Positions 17,951 to 26,399 of a DNA stretch of 63,467 nucleotides are shown piece after piece. Within the stretch, counting starts at the first letter, position 1, and each line of letters starts with the position of its first letter. The position numbers and the translations under genes are program-made. The notes beneath the pieces were generated by a model. The model saw only the letters and a list, made by a program, of their open reading frames with translations, was not told the DNA's origin and did no database searches. Source of the stretch: Deltaproteobacteria bacterium (GTDB lineage: Bacteria > UBA10199 > DSSB01 > JACPFA01); NCBI GenBank assembly GCA_016183235.1, contig JACPFA010000008.1, forward strand, positions 1 to 63,467, in the 5' to 3' direction.

Positions 17951-18858
17951 CCAAGGAAGTCAAAAATATTACTGCTTCAGTCAAAGCAAGATTACTCAAT
18001 TATGCCAAGAAGGAAGGGATCGCTTTCAATCGTATCTTGGTTTATTACTTCCAAGAACGATTCCTGTATCGTGTTTTCCTTTCAAAATATAAAAATAAAC
18101 TCATTCTCAAAGGAGGGGCCCTTCTCCTGACATTGAACATCAACAAAGGCCGCTCTACTCAGGACATTGATTTCTTGGCAAGGCTTGAAAAATTAGATCA
18201 TCCAATGGCAGAAAAGATTGTTCGAGAAATCGCTGCCATTCAGTCTGAGGACGGTGTTATTTTTTATCCCGATTCTGTAAAATGTTCCAACATCCGGGAA
18301 GACGGAACGATTAACACCCTGAGAGTTCATTTTGATGCCACGCTTGGGTCGGCAAAAGGCGTCATGCAAATTGACATCAGTTTTAAAGACATAGTCATTC
18401 CCGATCCCATATCTTTTCAATACCCAACCCTTCTCGACTTTCCTGCACCAACGTTGGAGGCTTATTGTTGGGAAACGGTGATTGCAGAAAAATTTGAGGC
18501 TATGGTTAAACTCCACACGCTCAACAGCCGTCTCAAAGACTTTTATGACATCCTCTTTTTGGCGCAAAGACAAGATTTTGATGGAAAGAGTCTGAGGAAA
18601 GCTATTGTTGGCACTTTTAAGAAAAGAAATATCGCATTGGAGACGACGCCCAATGTATTTACCCCTATCTTTATGGGGGATGAGACCAAGAAGGTTCAAT
18701 GGCAAGCCTTTTTGAGGAAAACACAAGTGACGGCTAATCAGGATTTTCAAAAAATTATTTCTTTGATCAGGGATTTTTTGGAGCCCGTGGCTACAGCCAT
18801 TGCAGAGAATCGTGATTTTGAAAAACAATGGGACCCAAAAAAATTTGCATGGTTATAA
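17947..18858 (+). CDS. abiEii: AbiEii/AbiGii-family nucleotidyltransferase toxin
   Basis: 303 residues of the AbiEii family, toxins of type IV systems that act as nucleotidyltransferases and cause growth arrest or phage abortive infection. The catalytic core is visible: LILKGGALLLTLN (about 51-63) followed by RSTQDIDFLA (about 68-77), the GG...DxD signature. Later RLKDFYDILFLAQRQDFD is the family helix region. It is intact, unlike the toxin of the second AbiE module at 42792. It overlaps abiEi by 4 bp and is followed by a third overlapping gene, so one mRNA is expected. Confidence 0.85.
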   Translation: MTKEVKNITASVKARLLNYAKKEGIAFNRILVYYFQERFLYRVFLSKYKNKLILKGGALLLTLNINKGRSTQDIDFLARLEKLDHPMAEKIVREIAAIQSEDGVIFYPDSVKCSNIREDGTINTLRVHFDATLGSAKGVMQIDISFKDIVIPDPISFQYPTLLDFPAPTLEAYCWETVIAEKFEAMVKLHTLNSRLKDFYDILFLAQRQDFDGKSLRKAIVGTFKKRNIALETTPNVFTPIFMGDETKKVQWQAFLRKTQVTANQDFQKIISLIRDFLEPVATAIAENRDFEKQWDPKKFAWL

Positions 18859-19697
18859 AAATTTCAACTCATGACACTTTTAAAACTTCATTTCTTCATT
18901 CACATAAAACTTCGAACGGTGCGATTGAACAAGAGGTTTTATTTTGTAATATGTTGGCGGAGTCCAAAAGTATGGGAAGAGAAACACCTTTTGACAAGCT
19001 GATTACTGAACTTTATAAAAACACCCGTAAATCACAAGTAAATTTGATTCGCTCTTTCTTGCAAGAAATAAGAACAATTTACCTCATGATGACAGAGGTG
19101 TCTGAAGCTTTTTCAGAAAATATAAAAATAGCCCAGCGATTTAAGAAATTAGAAACTGAAACACCTCCTCCAGGAGACATAATTAGACTCACCGACCCTG
19201 ACTTAGCAATAAGAGTACGATTGTTTTACAATTTGCTAGTTTCAACAATTGTGAGCTATGGCGAAAAAAGTGAATTTTTTCAAAAAATTATACCAAATTA
19301 TTTCAGAATAAAAATGTTTAGAAACACCTTTGTGGCACATTGGAGTGAGTATTTAGATGTTCCATCCTATGGTTGCTACTTTAATGGTTTAAAAAAATTT
19401 CCGATTCCTCGGTATGTTAGGCAGGACTTCAAAGTTTCTGAGGTAAATGACATTTTCAAAAAGTATGAATTGCAAATCAATTTAGGTGATAACTTCATAG
19501 ATGAATTTGATAAAATCTATCAAGCCTTTGAAGAAAAGTGGGAAAAACAATTAAAAACTGAAAAGGGAAGTAAAAAAACTGATTTGGGAAAATTAATTTC
19601 AGAGTTAGACCAACATCTTTTAATTATTCCAATCAGCGATCTAGGAAAATTTTTTACGGATCTTGCTAAGCAATCTTTCTTTCCAAGTGAAAAATAG
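18849..19697 (+). CDS. Uncharacterised HEPN-like protein, third gene of the AbiE operon
   Basis: About 282 residues from the ATG at 18849, which overlaps the toxin's last codons; an in-frame ATG at 18828 is also possible. No family is recognised with certainty. The sequence looks mainly alpha-helical and charged. Around residues 158-164 it has RNTFVAH, an R-x5-H arrangement that fits the Rx4-6H motif of HEPN ribonuclease folds, within a region (FRIKMFRNTFVAHWSEYLD) reminiscent of HEPN and AbiU2-like proteins. The overlap with abiEii makes it a likely operon member. Composition is more AT-rich than the housekeeping genes. It could be an extra toxin, an accessory factor or unrelated cargo. Confidence 0.55.
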   Translation: MVIKISTHDTFKTSFLHSHKTSNGAIEQEVLFCNMLAESKSMGRETPFDKLITELYKNTRKSQVNLIRSFLQEIRTIYLMMTEVSEAFSENIKIAQRFKKLETETPPPGDIIRLTDPDLAIRVRLFYNLLVSTIVSYGEKSEFFQKIIPNYFRIKMFRNTFVAHWSEYLDVPSYGCYFNGLKKFPIPRYVRQDFKVSEVNDIFKKYELQINLGDNFIDEFDKIYQAFEEKWEKQLKTEKGSKKTDLGKLISELDQHLLIIPISDLGKFFTDLAKQSFFPSEK

Positions 19698-19722
19698 CAG
19701 GGCGATTAATCGCAAATTTGGG

Positions 19723-20031
19723 TTATTTGAACCAGTGGGTGATAAGGTTGAAATGCTCTTTGGATACGGGTTGGACGGAAAGACGCATGGCGCGTTTGAG
19801 GACGAGCATGCCGGTTAGGCCGGGGTGTTCTTTTAATTCGGTGAGGCTAATGATTTTGGGGAATTTTTCTACAAATTCTACATCGACCATATACCACAGG
19901 GGCTTTTGCGGGGTCGATTTAGGATCGTAGTGGTGGTCTTGAGGGTCCCAAAAAGTTTGGCGATCCTTTTTTAGGTTATCGATGGAGTAAGAGCTGGGTT
20001 CAGATTTCATTAACCAGTATTGAGTGCTCAT
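19723..20031 (-). pseudogene. EVE-domain protein with an internal in-frame deletion
   Basis: From the ATG at 20031 the 102 residues begin (STQYWLMKSEPSSYSIDNLK) and end (KPLWYMVDVEFVEKF, SVQPVSKEHF) like EVE-domain proteins, which usually have about 150 residues and bind modified bases. The central part of the domain, which normally runs from W-D-GVRNYQARN through the FYHS and G-I-A strands, is missing: RQTFW joins directly to DPQDHHYDPKS. The frame is kept, so a shortened protein could be made, but it would lack most of the binding pocket. Its start overlaps the oppC stop by 4 bp. Confidence 0.7.
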
Positions 20032-20828
20032 AACATTTTGTCGTTTAGCCAAGTTCCAATCCTTTGAAAACTAAAAATCGTCATAAAAATGAATAAAGCA
20101 GGAAATAAAATCAAATGGGGATAAAAGGCTAAGGCTTGATAGCCATCCCCGGCGAGGGTCCCCCAACTGGCGTGGGGAGGTTTTAGCCCAAGACCAATGA
20201 AAGACAAGGTAGACTCTGCTAAGATAAGTGCGGGAATGCGTAAAAATAATGCAGCTTTGAGTGGCACAAAGGTTTGGGGGAGTAAATGAATAAGAAAAAT
20301 TCTCCAAGGTTGGGTTCCACAAGACCTGGCACCTTCAATGAAAGGCATGGCTTTGTATTTAAGAAATTCACCTCGCGTTAAACGGGCAATGCCTACCCAG
20401 TTTAGACAAGAGAGGGCTATGACCATGCCCCAAAAATCTCGGCCTAAGTAAAGACCCAGCAAAATGAAAAAGAGCAAATCAGGGATAGAGTAGAGCATGT
20501 CTAAGATCCGCATGAGTAAAGCATCTACTTTGCCTCCTAAAAAGCCTGAGATACCGCCATAGAGAACGCCCAATCCTAAAGCAAAGCCCGTAGCGATGCC
20601 GGCGCAAGCCAAGGAGATTCGGGCGCCAAAGAGGGTCCTGGCTAACAAGTCACGACCTAGTTCATCGGTGCCAAACCAGTGTTTGGCATTGGGCGTGACT
20701 AAAATAGCGTCGAATAATTGTGCGTTAGGGTCGTAAGAGGTTAAGAGCGTGGGTAGGAGGGAGCCAAGGAATAATACGCCAATAAAAGCAAAACAAAATA
20801 AGATTGAGATGGGGAATTTTTTATTCAT
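20028..20828 (-). CDS. oppC: Peptide ABC transporter permease (OppC/DppC type)
   Basis: Inner-membrane permease of an oligopeptide-type ABC importer. From the ATG at 20828 it has 266 residues, a first membrane segment (about 7-30), the OppC-like motif HWFGTDELGRDLLARTLFGA, and the cytoplasmic EAA loop (EGARSCGTQPWRIFLIHLLP). The start overlaps the upstream oppB stop by 4 bp (ATGA), so I preferred it to the longer frame opening at 20879. No ATPase subunits (OppD/F) are next to it; they must be encoded elsewhere. Confidence 0.9.
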   Translation of the reverse strand: MNKKFPISILFCFAFIGVLFLGSLLPTLLTSYDPNAQLFDAILVTPNAKHWFGTDELGRDLLARTLFGARISLACAGIATGFALGLGVLYGGISGFLGGKVDALLMRILDMLYSIPDLLFFILLGLYLGRDFWGMVIALSCLNWVGIARLTRGEFLKYKAMPFIEGARSCGTQPWRIFLIHLLPQTFVPLKAALFLRIPALILAESTLSFIGLGLKPPHASWGTLAGDGYQALAFYPHLILFPALFIFMTIFSFQRIGTWLNDKML

Positions 20829-21760
20829 GTTGCCTTTAGCCTCGGGTCTAACCAAACATAGAGCAGATCGACGATCCAATTGAATGCTATTAAGATACTC
20901 GAATAAACCAAGGTGATTCCCATCACTAAAAAATAATCTCGATTAATGATAGCACTGACAAAATGTCGCCCTAGGCCTGGGATTGAAAAGATGATTTCTA
21001 CTACAAAAGATCCGGTGATGAGATGAGCGGTGAGTGGGCCTAGCAATGTTAGTACGGGGGGACTAGCATTTTTAAAGGCATGCGAGACGAGGGCTTGTAT
21101 GAGCGTTAATCCTTTTGCTCTTGCGGTGCGCATGTAGTCTGACTTTAGTTGATCGATTAGTACATGGCGCGTGAAGATAGCAAGATAGGCCGTTGGGTAA
21201 AGGCTTAGGGTTAACACCGGAAGTATGCGAAAATTGGGGCCTTCCCAAAGGGCAGGGGGCAATAATTTTAAATAAATCGAAAATACAAAAATAACTCCCA
21301 CCGCGAAAATAAAACTGGGCCAGGAAATGAGCAGAGTGGCTAAAGATTGAAGGCTTGAATCAAACCAATGGTTTTGAAAACGTGCCGATAAGATTCCCAT
21401 CAGGCATCCAACCATGACGCTAACCAGTAGTGCCCAAAGGCCCAATTCAAAAGATACAGGCAAGGCCTGAAGAATAATGATACTAACATCTTGGTCTATA
21501 AAAGTAAGCGATGGGCCTAAGCGGCCTTGTGGTAAATATTTAAAATAGGCGCCCAAGTCTTTACCTAACCAAACCAGAAAAGAATCATTTCCCTTAGGAT
21601 GCAGCCCATATTTTTCGTAAAGATTAGCTTGAATAACTTTAGGCAATTGCTTTTCGGTGTCAAAGGGGCCACCGGGCAGGGTGTGAAGGAGAAAAAAAGT
21701 GCCTATCAGAATGGCTAAAAGCGTTACCAGATTGGTTAAAGATCGTTTGATGAAAGGCAT
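20825..21760 (-). CDS. oppB: Peptide ABC transporter permease (OppB/DppB type)
   Basis: 311-residue partner permease. It shows the OppB layout: an N-terminal membrane segment (LATLLAI-like, about 9-27), a loop with LPGGPFD near residue 30, five further membrane segments and the EAA loop (YMRTARAKGLTLIQALVSHAF). The end (IFSIPGLGRHFVSAIINRDY) is typical. It lies 3 bp after the binding-protein gene and overlaps oppC, forming oppA-oppB-oppC. Confidence 0.92.
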   Translation of the reverse strand: MPFIKRSLTNLVTLLAILIGTFFLLHTLPGGPFDTEKQLPKVIQANLYEKYGLHPKGNDSFLVWLGKDLGAYFKYLPQGRLGPSLTFIDQDVSIIILQALPVSFELGLWALLVSVMVGCLMGILSARFQNHWFDSSLQSLATLLISWPSFIFAVGVIFVFSIYLKLLPPALWEGPNFRILPVLTLSLYPTAYLAIFTRHVLIDQLKSDYMRTARAKGLTLIQALVSHAFKNASPPVLTLLGPLTAHLITGSFVVEIIFSIPGLGRHFVSAIINRDYFLVMGITLVYSSILIAFNWIVDLLYVWLDPRLKAT

Positions 21761-21763
21761 GCT

Positions 21764-23308
21764 TTAATTATCCTTACTGACAAGTTTGTAATAAACAAAA
21801 TCCAAGGGGAGGGGTTTGAAATTGCGCACCGATTTTTTAACTAAGATATTTTGCGTAGCAATAAATAGCGGAATAATTACGGTTTGATCTTCTAATAATA
21901 ACTTTTGGGCTTGATGGTAAGCTTGAATTCTTTTTTGCACATCTTTTTCTACGGCCGCTTGGGCAATCAACGTATCGTATTGCGGATTTTTCCAACCCGT
22001 ATGATTGTTGCCTGAATATTGGGTAAAGAGATTCATAAAATTATCGGGGTCGGGGTAATCAGCCCCCCAGCCCAAGCGAAACAAGGCCGGGGGGTCTTGG
22101 GCTAATTGAGCCAGGTAAGATTTCCATTCCTGATTTTCTAATTCAACGTTGAGGTTTAAATGTTTTTTCCATTGGGCTTGGGCCCATTCTGCAATTTTTT
22201 TATTAAGGGGGTCGCTATTAAAAACCAAAGTGAGTGGGGGAAGAGATTTTGAACTTGCTTCTGCCAATAAGGCCTTGGCCTGTTCGGGATCAAAACGGAT
22301 TCCTGCATTTTCTTCATATCCCAACAATCCAGGTGGGATCCAAGCGGAGGTTATTTGTTCACCGCCTTTCAAAATTTGCGGTAAGGGTGATTTATCAAGA
22401 GCCATGCTTAAGGCACGACGAATTCTTACATCATGAACCGGGGATTTACGAATATTGAAACCTAAGTAATAACCTCGTAGTTTGGTTTGGCTTATTAATT
22501 CAGGGTGATGACGATATTGCGATAAAGCAATGGGTGGCAGTAGCGCAATGTCAAGTTGCCCGCTTTCATAAAGGGCCAAAGTGGTGCTGGGATCTTGCAC
22601 CACATAAATACGAAGTTTTTCAATTTTAGGCTTAGGCAAACCACCATAATGCGGGTTGGTTTTAAGTTGCAATCGATATTGGTGCCACCATTCTTGCAAT
22701 TGATAAGGTCCGCAAGTTTGAATATTTTTCGGGTCTGTCCAGTGAGAACCATGTTGTTCAACAATATCCTGGCGCAACGGAAAGGTTACCATGAACGTGG
22801 TAAGGCTGGGGAAAAAGACAATGGGTTTATGAAGGCGCACTTCAAGGGTGTGGGCATTCAAGGCTTTAAAGCCAAGTTGAGTCGCATCTTTTAATTTGTC
22901 TTGATTAAACTCTTGCGCACCTTCGACGTCAAAGAGGTAATACGCATATTCAGCGGCCGTTTTAGGGTCTAATAACCTGGTCCACGAGTAAACAAAATCA
23001 TGGGCCGTTACCGGTTTGCCATCCGACCAACGATAATTGGGGTTCAAATAAAAAGTATAAATTTTACCATCTGGGCTAATCTTCCAAGATTGAGCAATAG
23101 CGGGGGTGGGTTTTAAATTTTCATCAAAGGCAGTTAATCCCTCCATGAGTTGGTTTAAAATTTGATAACTAACATTGTCAGTGGCCAAGTTCCAATCGAG
23201 GGTAGGGGGTTCAGAGGCCACTGAAATATTAAGCGAGGGGAAATTTTGAGAAGTAAGGGATGTACAAGCAAATAATAATAAACATAATAGGAGGCTCATT
23301 TTTGCCAT
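21764..23308 (-). CDS. oppA: Peptide-binding lipoprotein of an ABC importer (OppA type)
   Basis: 514-residue solute-binding protein of family 5. The N-terminus MAKMSLLLCLLLFAC carries a lipobox (LFAC, Cys about 15), so the mature protein should be lipid-anchored in the periplasm. Family landmarks are SEPPTLDWNLATDNVSYQIL, WKISPDGKIYTFYLNPNYRW and ALSMALDKSPL. It is the first gene of the minus-strand transport operon. Substrate is probably peptides; precise specificity cannot be read from the sequence. Confidence 0.9.
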   Translation of the reverse strand: MAKMSLLLCLLLFACTSLTSQNFPSLNISVASEPPTLDWNLATDNVSYQILNQLMEGLTAFDENLKPTPAIAQSWKISPDGKIYTFYLNPNYRWSDGKPVTAHDFVYSWTRLLDPKTAAEYAYYLFDVEGAQEFNQDKLKDATQLGFKALNAHTLEVRLHKPIVFFPSLTTFMVTFPLRQDIVEQHGSHWTDPKNIQTCGPYQLQEWWHQYRLQLKTNPHYGGLPKPKIEKLRIYVVQDPSTTLALYESGQLDIALLPPIALSQYRHHPELISQTKLRGYYLGFNIRKSPVHDVRIRRALSMALDKSPLPQILKGGEQITSAWIPPGLLGYEENAGIRFDPEQAKALLAEASSKSLPPLTLVFNSDPLNKKIAEWAQAQWKKHLNLNVELENQEWKSYLAQLAQDPPALFRLGWGADYPDPDNFMNLFTQYSGNNHTGWKNPQYDTLIAQAAVEKDVQKRIQAYHQAQKLLLEDQTVIIPLFIATQNILVKKSVRNFKPLPLDFVYYKLVSKDN

Positions 23309-23394
23309 AAGGTCTATTTAAGATTTTTATGCTTTTATTAACAAGCATTTTAAGTATATCGCTAAATGATATCAATCAGCTCAAAGGAGTTTTT

Positions 23395-24282
23395 ATGAAA
23401 AGGAAGCTGCGCTTAGTTTTAATTTTGGGGGTTTTCTCGGTATTATTTTTCTCTTTTTCCAATGTTCAAGCCGAAGAATCGACAAAACATTTTATTTGGA
23501 AAATGCATTCTACCCAAGGGCAGGCCTACTTGATGGGGTCCATGCATATTTTAAAAGAAGGAGATTACCCTCTCCCTAAGGTTTATGACGAAACCTTTAA
23601 AGCGGCCGATGCCTTAGTGTTTGAAATTGATCAAATGCCTAATTCTAACGAGAGTGCAGAGCTTATTAAAAAGTATGGGTTGCATGAAGCGCCCACCACC
23701 CTTCATAACTCTGTTTCTAAAAACACCTTAAAGCTGCTGCAAGATTGGCAAAAGAAAAACAACCTACCTCCTGAGATGTTTAAGCAATTTAAGCCATGGC
23801 TAGTATCGGTTTTATTACCACTGCTTGAATTCAACAAATTAGGTTTTGATAGCAAATATGGGCTCGATGCTTATTTTTTAAAATTGGCTAAACAAGCAAA
23901 AAAGCGGGTATTAGCTTTAGAAACGGCAGAAATCCAATTTGGATTTTTTAATGCCCTTAGCGCGAAGGTTCAAGAAGCCATGTTAAAAGAAAGCTTGGTT
24001 GAGATAAATCTCATGGGGAAAAAGATTAATGAATTATCACAGGCTTGGAAGGGTGGTGATGTTAAAACTATGGCCTCATTAACCAATGAAAGTTTGAAAG
24101 AATTTCCTGAAGTTTACGACATTTTATTGGTGAAGCGAAATCGAGATTGGACGGGTAAGATTGAAAATTTGATGAAAAGCCAGCGTAGCCCGTTAATTAT
24201 TGTAGGGGCAGCCCATTTGGTGGGGCCAGATGGTTTGCTCAAAATTTTTGAAAGCAAGGGATATACCATCGAACAACTATGA
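23395..24282 (+). CDS. TraB/GumN family secreted protein
   Basis: From the ATG at 23395, with AAAGGAG about 6 bases upstream, the protein has 295 residues, a signal peptide (MKRKLRLVLILGVFSVLFF, cleaved after VQA) and the TraB/GumN (PF01963-type) signature: GQAYLMGSMHIL near the N-terminus and IIVGAAHLVGPDGLLKIFESKG at the end, both carrying the Gly-His motifs of this presumed metalloprotease-like fold. An earlier ATG at 23329 lacks a ribosome site and would hide the signal peptide. It is convergent with ubiA, with a 6-bp overlap. Cellular role in bacteria is uncertain. Confidence 0.85.
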   Translation: MKRKLRLVLILGVFSVLFFSFSNVQAEESTKHFIWKMHSTQGQAYLMGSMHILKEGDYPLPKVYDETFKAADALVFEIDQMPNSNESAELIKKYGLHEAPTTLHNSVSKNTLKLLQDWQKKNNLPPEMFKQFKPWLVSVLLPLLEFNKLGFDSKYGLDAYFLKLAKQAKKRVLALETAEIQFGFFNALSAKVQEAMLKESLVEINLMGKKINELSQAWKGGDVKTMASLTNESLKEFPEVYDILLVKRNRDWTGKIENLMKSQRSPLIIVGAAHLVGPDGLLKIFESKGYTIEQL

Positions 24283-25140
24283 TGGTACGTGCAGAAACAG
24301 ATCTAAGCTTACCATCACAAAATAAACCACGCTTAAAAGCCCGTTAGCAGTAAAGAACGAAGCCGTTATTTTTTTAGGCTGGTCTAGTTTGAGTAAGCCA
24401 TGTTCGGCCATTAAAATTACCCCGACGAATAGGCTGCCTATCCAACCTAACCAATACAGATTCATAAAATAGGCAAAGAGCCCTAAGCTTACCCAAAAAA
24501 TAAAGTGAAACAGGCGAGATAAGAGCAACGCCCGTTTTGGCCCCATGAGCACCACCAGGGATTTAAGAGAATTTTGCCGATCAAACTCGTAATCTTGAGT
24601 GGAATAAATAATATCAAAACCTGCTACCCAAAAAAACACCGCAACCCCTAAAAGCAGAGCAGGGGGTTCAACCTTTCCCGTTACAGCAATCCAGGCGGCA
24701 ATAGGCGCGATACCTAAACTCAAGCCTAAAAAAAGTTGGGTGTAATGAGTGAAGCGTTTAGTGAGAGAATAACCCAACACGATCATCAAAGCCAACGGCG
24801 AGAGCCAAAACGAGAGTGGATTAATAAAATAAGTTGTGACGACGAATAATAAGCCGGGAATGATGACCAGCCCTATAACGTAGGGTTTTGAAAGAATGCC
24901 AGTGGGTAGATGGCGATTAGCCGTGCGGGGATTTTTTGCATCGAAAGGTGCATCAACTAAGCGATTAAAAGCCATGGCCGCTGTGCGAGCTAAAATAAGA
25001 CAGGCAAAAATTTTTAAAAAAAGGGGCCAAGGGGGCATTTGTTTTTTGGCGTAAAACATAGCCGTTAAGGCAAAGGGCATGGCAAAAAGGGTATGAGAAA
25101 ATTTTACCAGTTCAAGGGTATGTTTAACAATCTTGACCAT
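24277..25140 (-). CDS. ubiA: UbiA-family prenyltransferase, probably MqnP-like (menaquinone)
   Basis: 287-residue membrane protein with about eight membrane segments. The first Asp-rich motif is AFNRLVDAPFDAKNPRTANR (about 58-77) and the second is YSTQDYEFDRQNSLKSL, as in 4-hydroxybenzoate polyprenyltransferases. In a genome that makes menaquinone by the futalosine route, the UbiA homologue attaches the isoprenoid tail to 1,4-dihydroxy-6-naphthoate (MqnP). The neighbouring ubiX-, ubiE- and ubiD-like genes and the mqnA/mqnC/mqnX genes nearby support this. It overlaps the ubiX-like gene by 17 bp. Confidence 0.88.
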   Translation of the reverse strand: MVKIVKHTLELVKFSHTLFAMPFALTAMFYAKKQMPPWPLFLKIFACLILARTAAMAFNRLVDAPFDAKNPRTANRHLPTGILSKPYVIGLVIIPGLLFVVTTYFINPLSFWLSPLALMIVLGYSLTKRFTHYTQLFLGLSLGIAPIAAWIAVTGKVEPPALLLGVAVFFWVAGFDIIYSTQDYEFDRQNSLKSLVVLMGPKRALLLSRLFHFIFWVSLGLFAYFMNLYWLGWIGSLFVGVILMAEHGLLKLDQPKKITASFFTANGLLSVVYFVMVSLDLFLHVPS

Positions 25141-25675
25141 AGCGAATTTTTAAATCGTGTTGGATGCCCATGTGATCTAAGATTCGGGCCGTGACTGTGT
25201 CAACGGCTTCCACTAGATTTTTGGGTTTAGAATAAAAAGAAGGATTGGCGGGTAAAATCACGACACCCAAATTTGATAATTTCAACATATTTTCCAAATG
25301 AATCGAAGAAAAGGGGGTTTCCCTGGGAACGAGAATGATTTTGCGCCGTTCTTTAAGAAACACATCAGCCGTGCGGGTGACTAAATCGTCTGAGATCCCT
25401 GTGGCGATGCGACTTAAGGTCCCCGTGCTGCAAGGGATGATGGCTAATAAATCATATTGCGCCGATCCACTAGCAAAGGGAGCGGTGAAATCATCATTGG
25501 CATAAATTTTATAATCCCATTCTTTTAAAGATGCGCCAACTTCTTGTTGGTAAATCTGAGTTCCATTACGGGAAGCAATAATTTCTACTTGATGGTTGGT
25601 TTTGCGTAAAAAAGCTAACACCCGTTGTGCATAAACAGCGCCGCTTGCCCCTGTGATAGCTAAAACAATTTTCAT
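25124..25675 (-). CDS. ubiX: Flavin prenyltransferase UbiX/MqnM-like
   Basis: 183 residues. UbiX-type enzymes prenylate FMN to make the cofactor for UbiD decarboxylases. Motifs: VLAITGASGAVYAQRVL at the N-terminus (FMN-binding), CSTGTLSRIATGISDDLVTR, and LVPRETPFSSIHLENMLKL. The UbiD-like partner lies two genes upstream in the same operon. It overlaps the ubiE-like gene by 4 bp and the ubiA-like gene by 17 bp, so the genes are translated from one message. Confidence 0.93.
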   Translation of the reverse strand: MKIVLAITGASGAVYAQRVLAFLRKTNHQVEIIASRNGTQIYQQEVGASLKEWDYKIYANDDFTAPFASGSAQYDLLAIIPCSTGTLSRIATGISDDLVTRTADVFLKERRKIILVPRETPFSSIHLENMLKLSNLGVVILPANPSFYSKPKNLVEAVDTVTARILDHMGIQHDLKIRYGQDC

Positions 25676-26352
25676 ACGGCCTCGGCTTCAAGCAGGTGGG
25701 CAATGCCACCTGACAGTGGTTTGCTAGAACGAAGCGAAAAATGATGCTTTTGTAAAAGGGCTTCGTACTCTTCGAGCGTGACAAATTGTTGAATGGAACG
25801 AAAGAGGTAGCGATAGGCATCGGGGTTTTTTGAAATAAGGCCACCTAAGGTTGGTAAAATATATTTTCCATAGGTTTGATAAAAGAGTTTAGAAAGCCCG
25901 GTGTTGGGTTTGAAAAATTCTAAGATCACAAAAGAACCCCGTTGCTTTAGAACTTTTCTAATTTCTTGCAGGGCCTGTTCTCGCAATTCGAGATTGCGAA
26001 TCCCAAACCCGCAAACTATAACATCAAAAGATTCAGACTGGAATGGCAACGAATGTCCATCCCCACAAGTAATTTGAATATTTTTGGCCGTCGTCTTGTG
26101 CAAGCCTTCTCGCAGCATGGGCAAAGAAAAATCGCAGGCTACAATAGAGAGGTAAGGTGCCTGTTCATAGAGTGCCACCGACAAGTCCAGGGTGCCAGCG
26201 CATAGATCTAAAATCGAGGTGGGATTTTTCTTAAGGCAGGCCTCCACCGCCAACTGCCGCCAACGCACATCGGTGCGAAAACTCAAAATCCGATTGGCCG
26301 CATCATAGGTGTCGGCAATGCTAGAGAACATTTTTTGAATCTCTTTCGACAT
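25672..26352 (-). CDS. menG: Demethylmenaquinone methyltransferase (UbiE/MenG)
   Basis: 226-residue SAM-dependent methyltransferase for the last step of menaquinone synthesis. The SAM-binding motif I is ILDLCAGTLDLSVAL (about 42-56), followed by VACDFSLPMLREG, CGDGHSLPF and the family motif FDVIVCGFGIRN. The C-terminal end (PLSGGIAHLLEAEAV) matches UbiE (GG..a.H). It lies between the ubiD-like and ubiX-like genes, fitting a menaquinone operon. Confidence 0.93.
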   Translation of the reverse strand: MSKEIQKMFSSIADTYDAANRILSFRTDVRWRQLAVEACLKKNPTSILDLCAGTLDLSVALYEQAPYLSIVACDFSLPMLREGLHKTTAKNIQITCGDGHSLPFQSESFDVIVCGFGIRNLELREQALQEIRKVLKQRGSFVILEFFKPNTGLSKLFYQTYGKYILPTLGGLISKNPDAYRYLFRSIQQFVTLEEYEALLQKHHFSLRSSKPLSGGIAHLLEAEAV

Positions 26353-26399
26353 ATCTAAATTGCACCTTACAAATAACTATCAGAAGATGTCAATATGAC

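Noticed and set aside
19703-19714. 12-bp palindrome GCGATTAATCGC between convergent genes
   Set aside because: Too short for a terminator and no link to the large inverted-repeat family could be shown.
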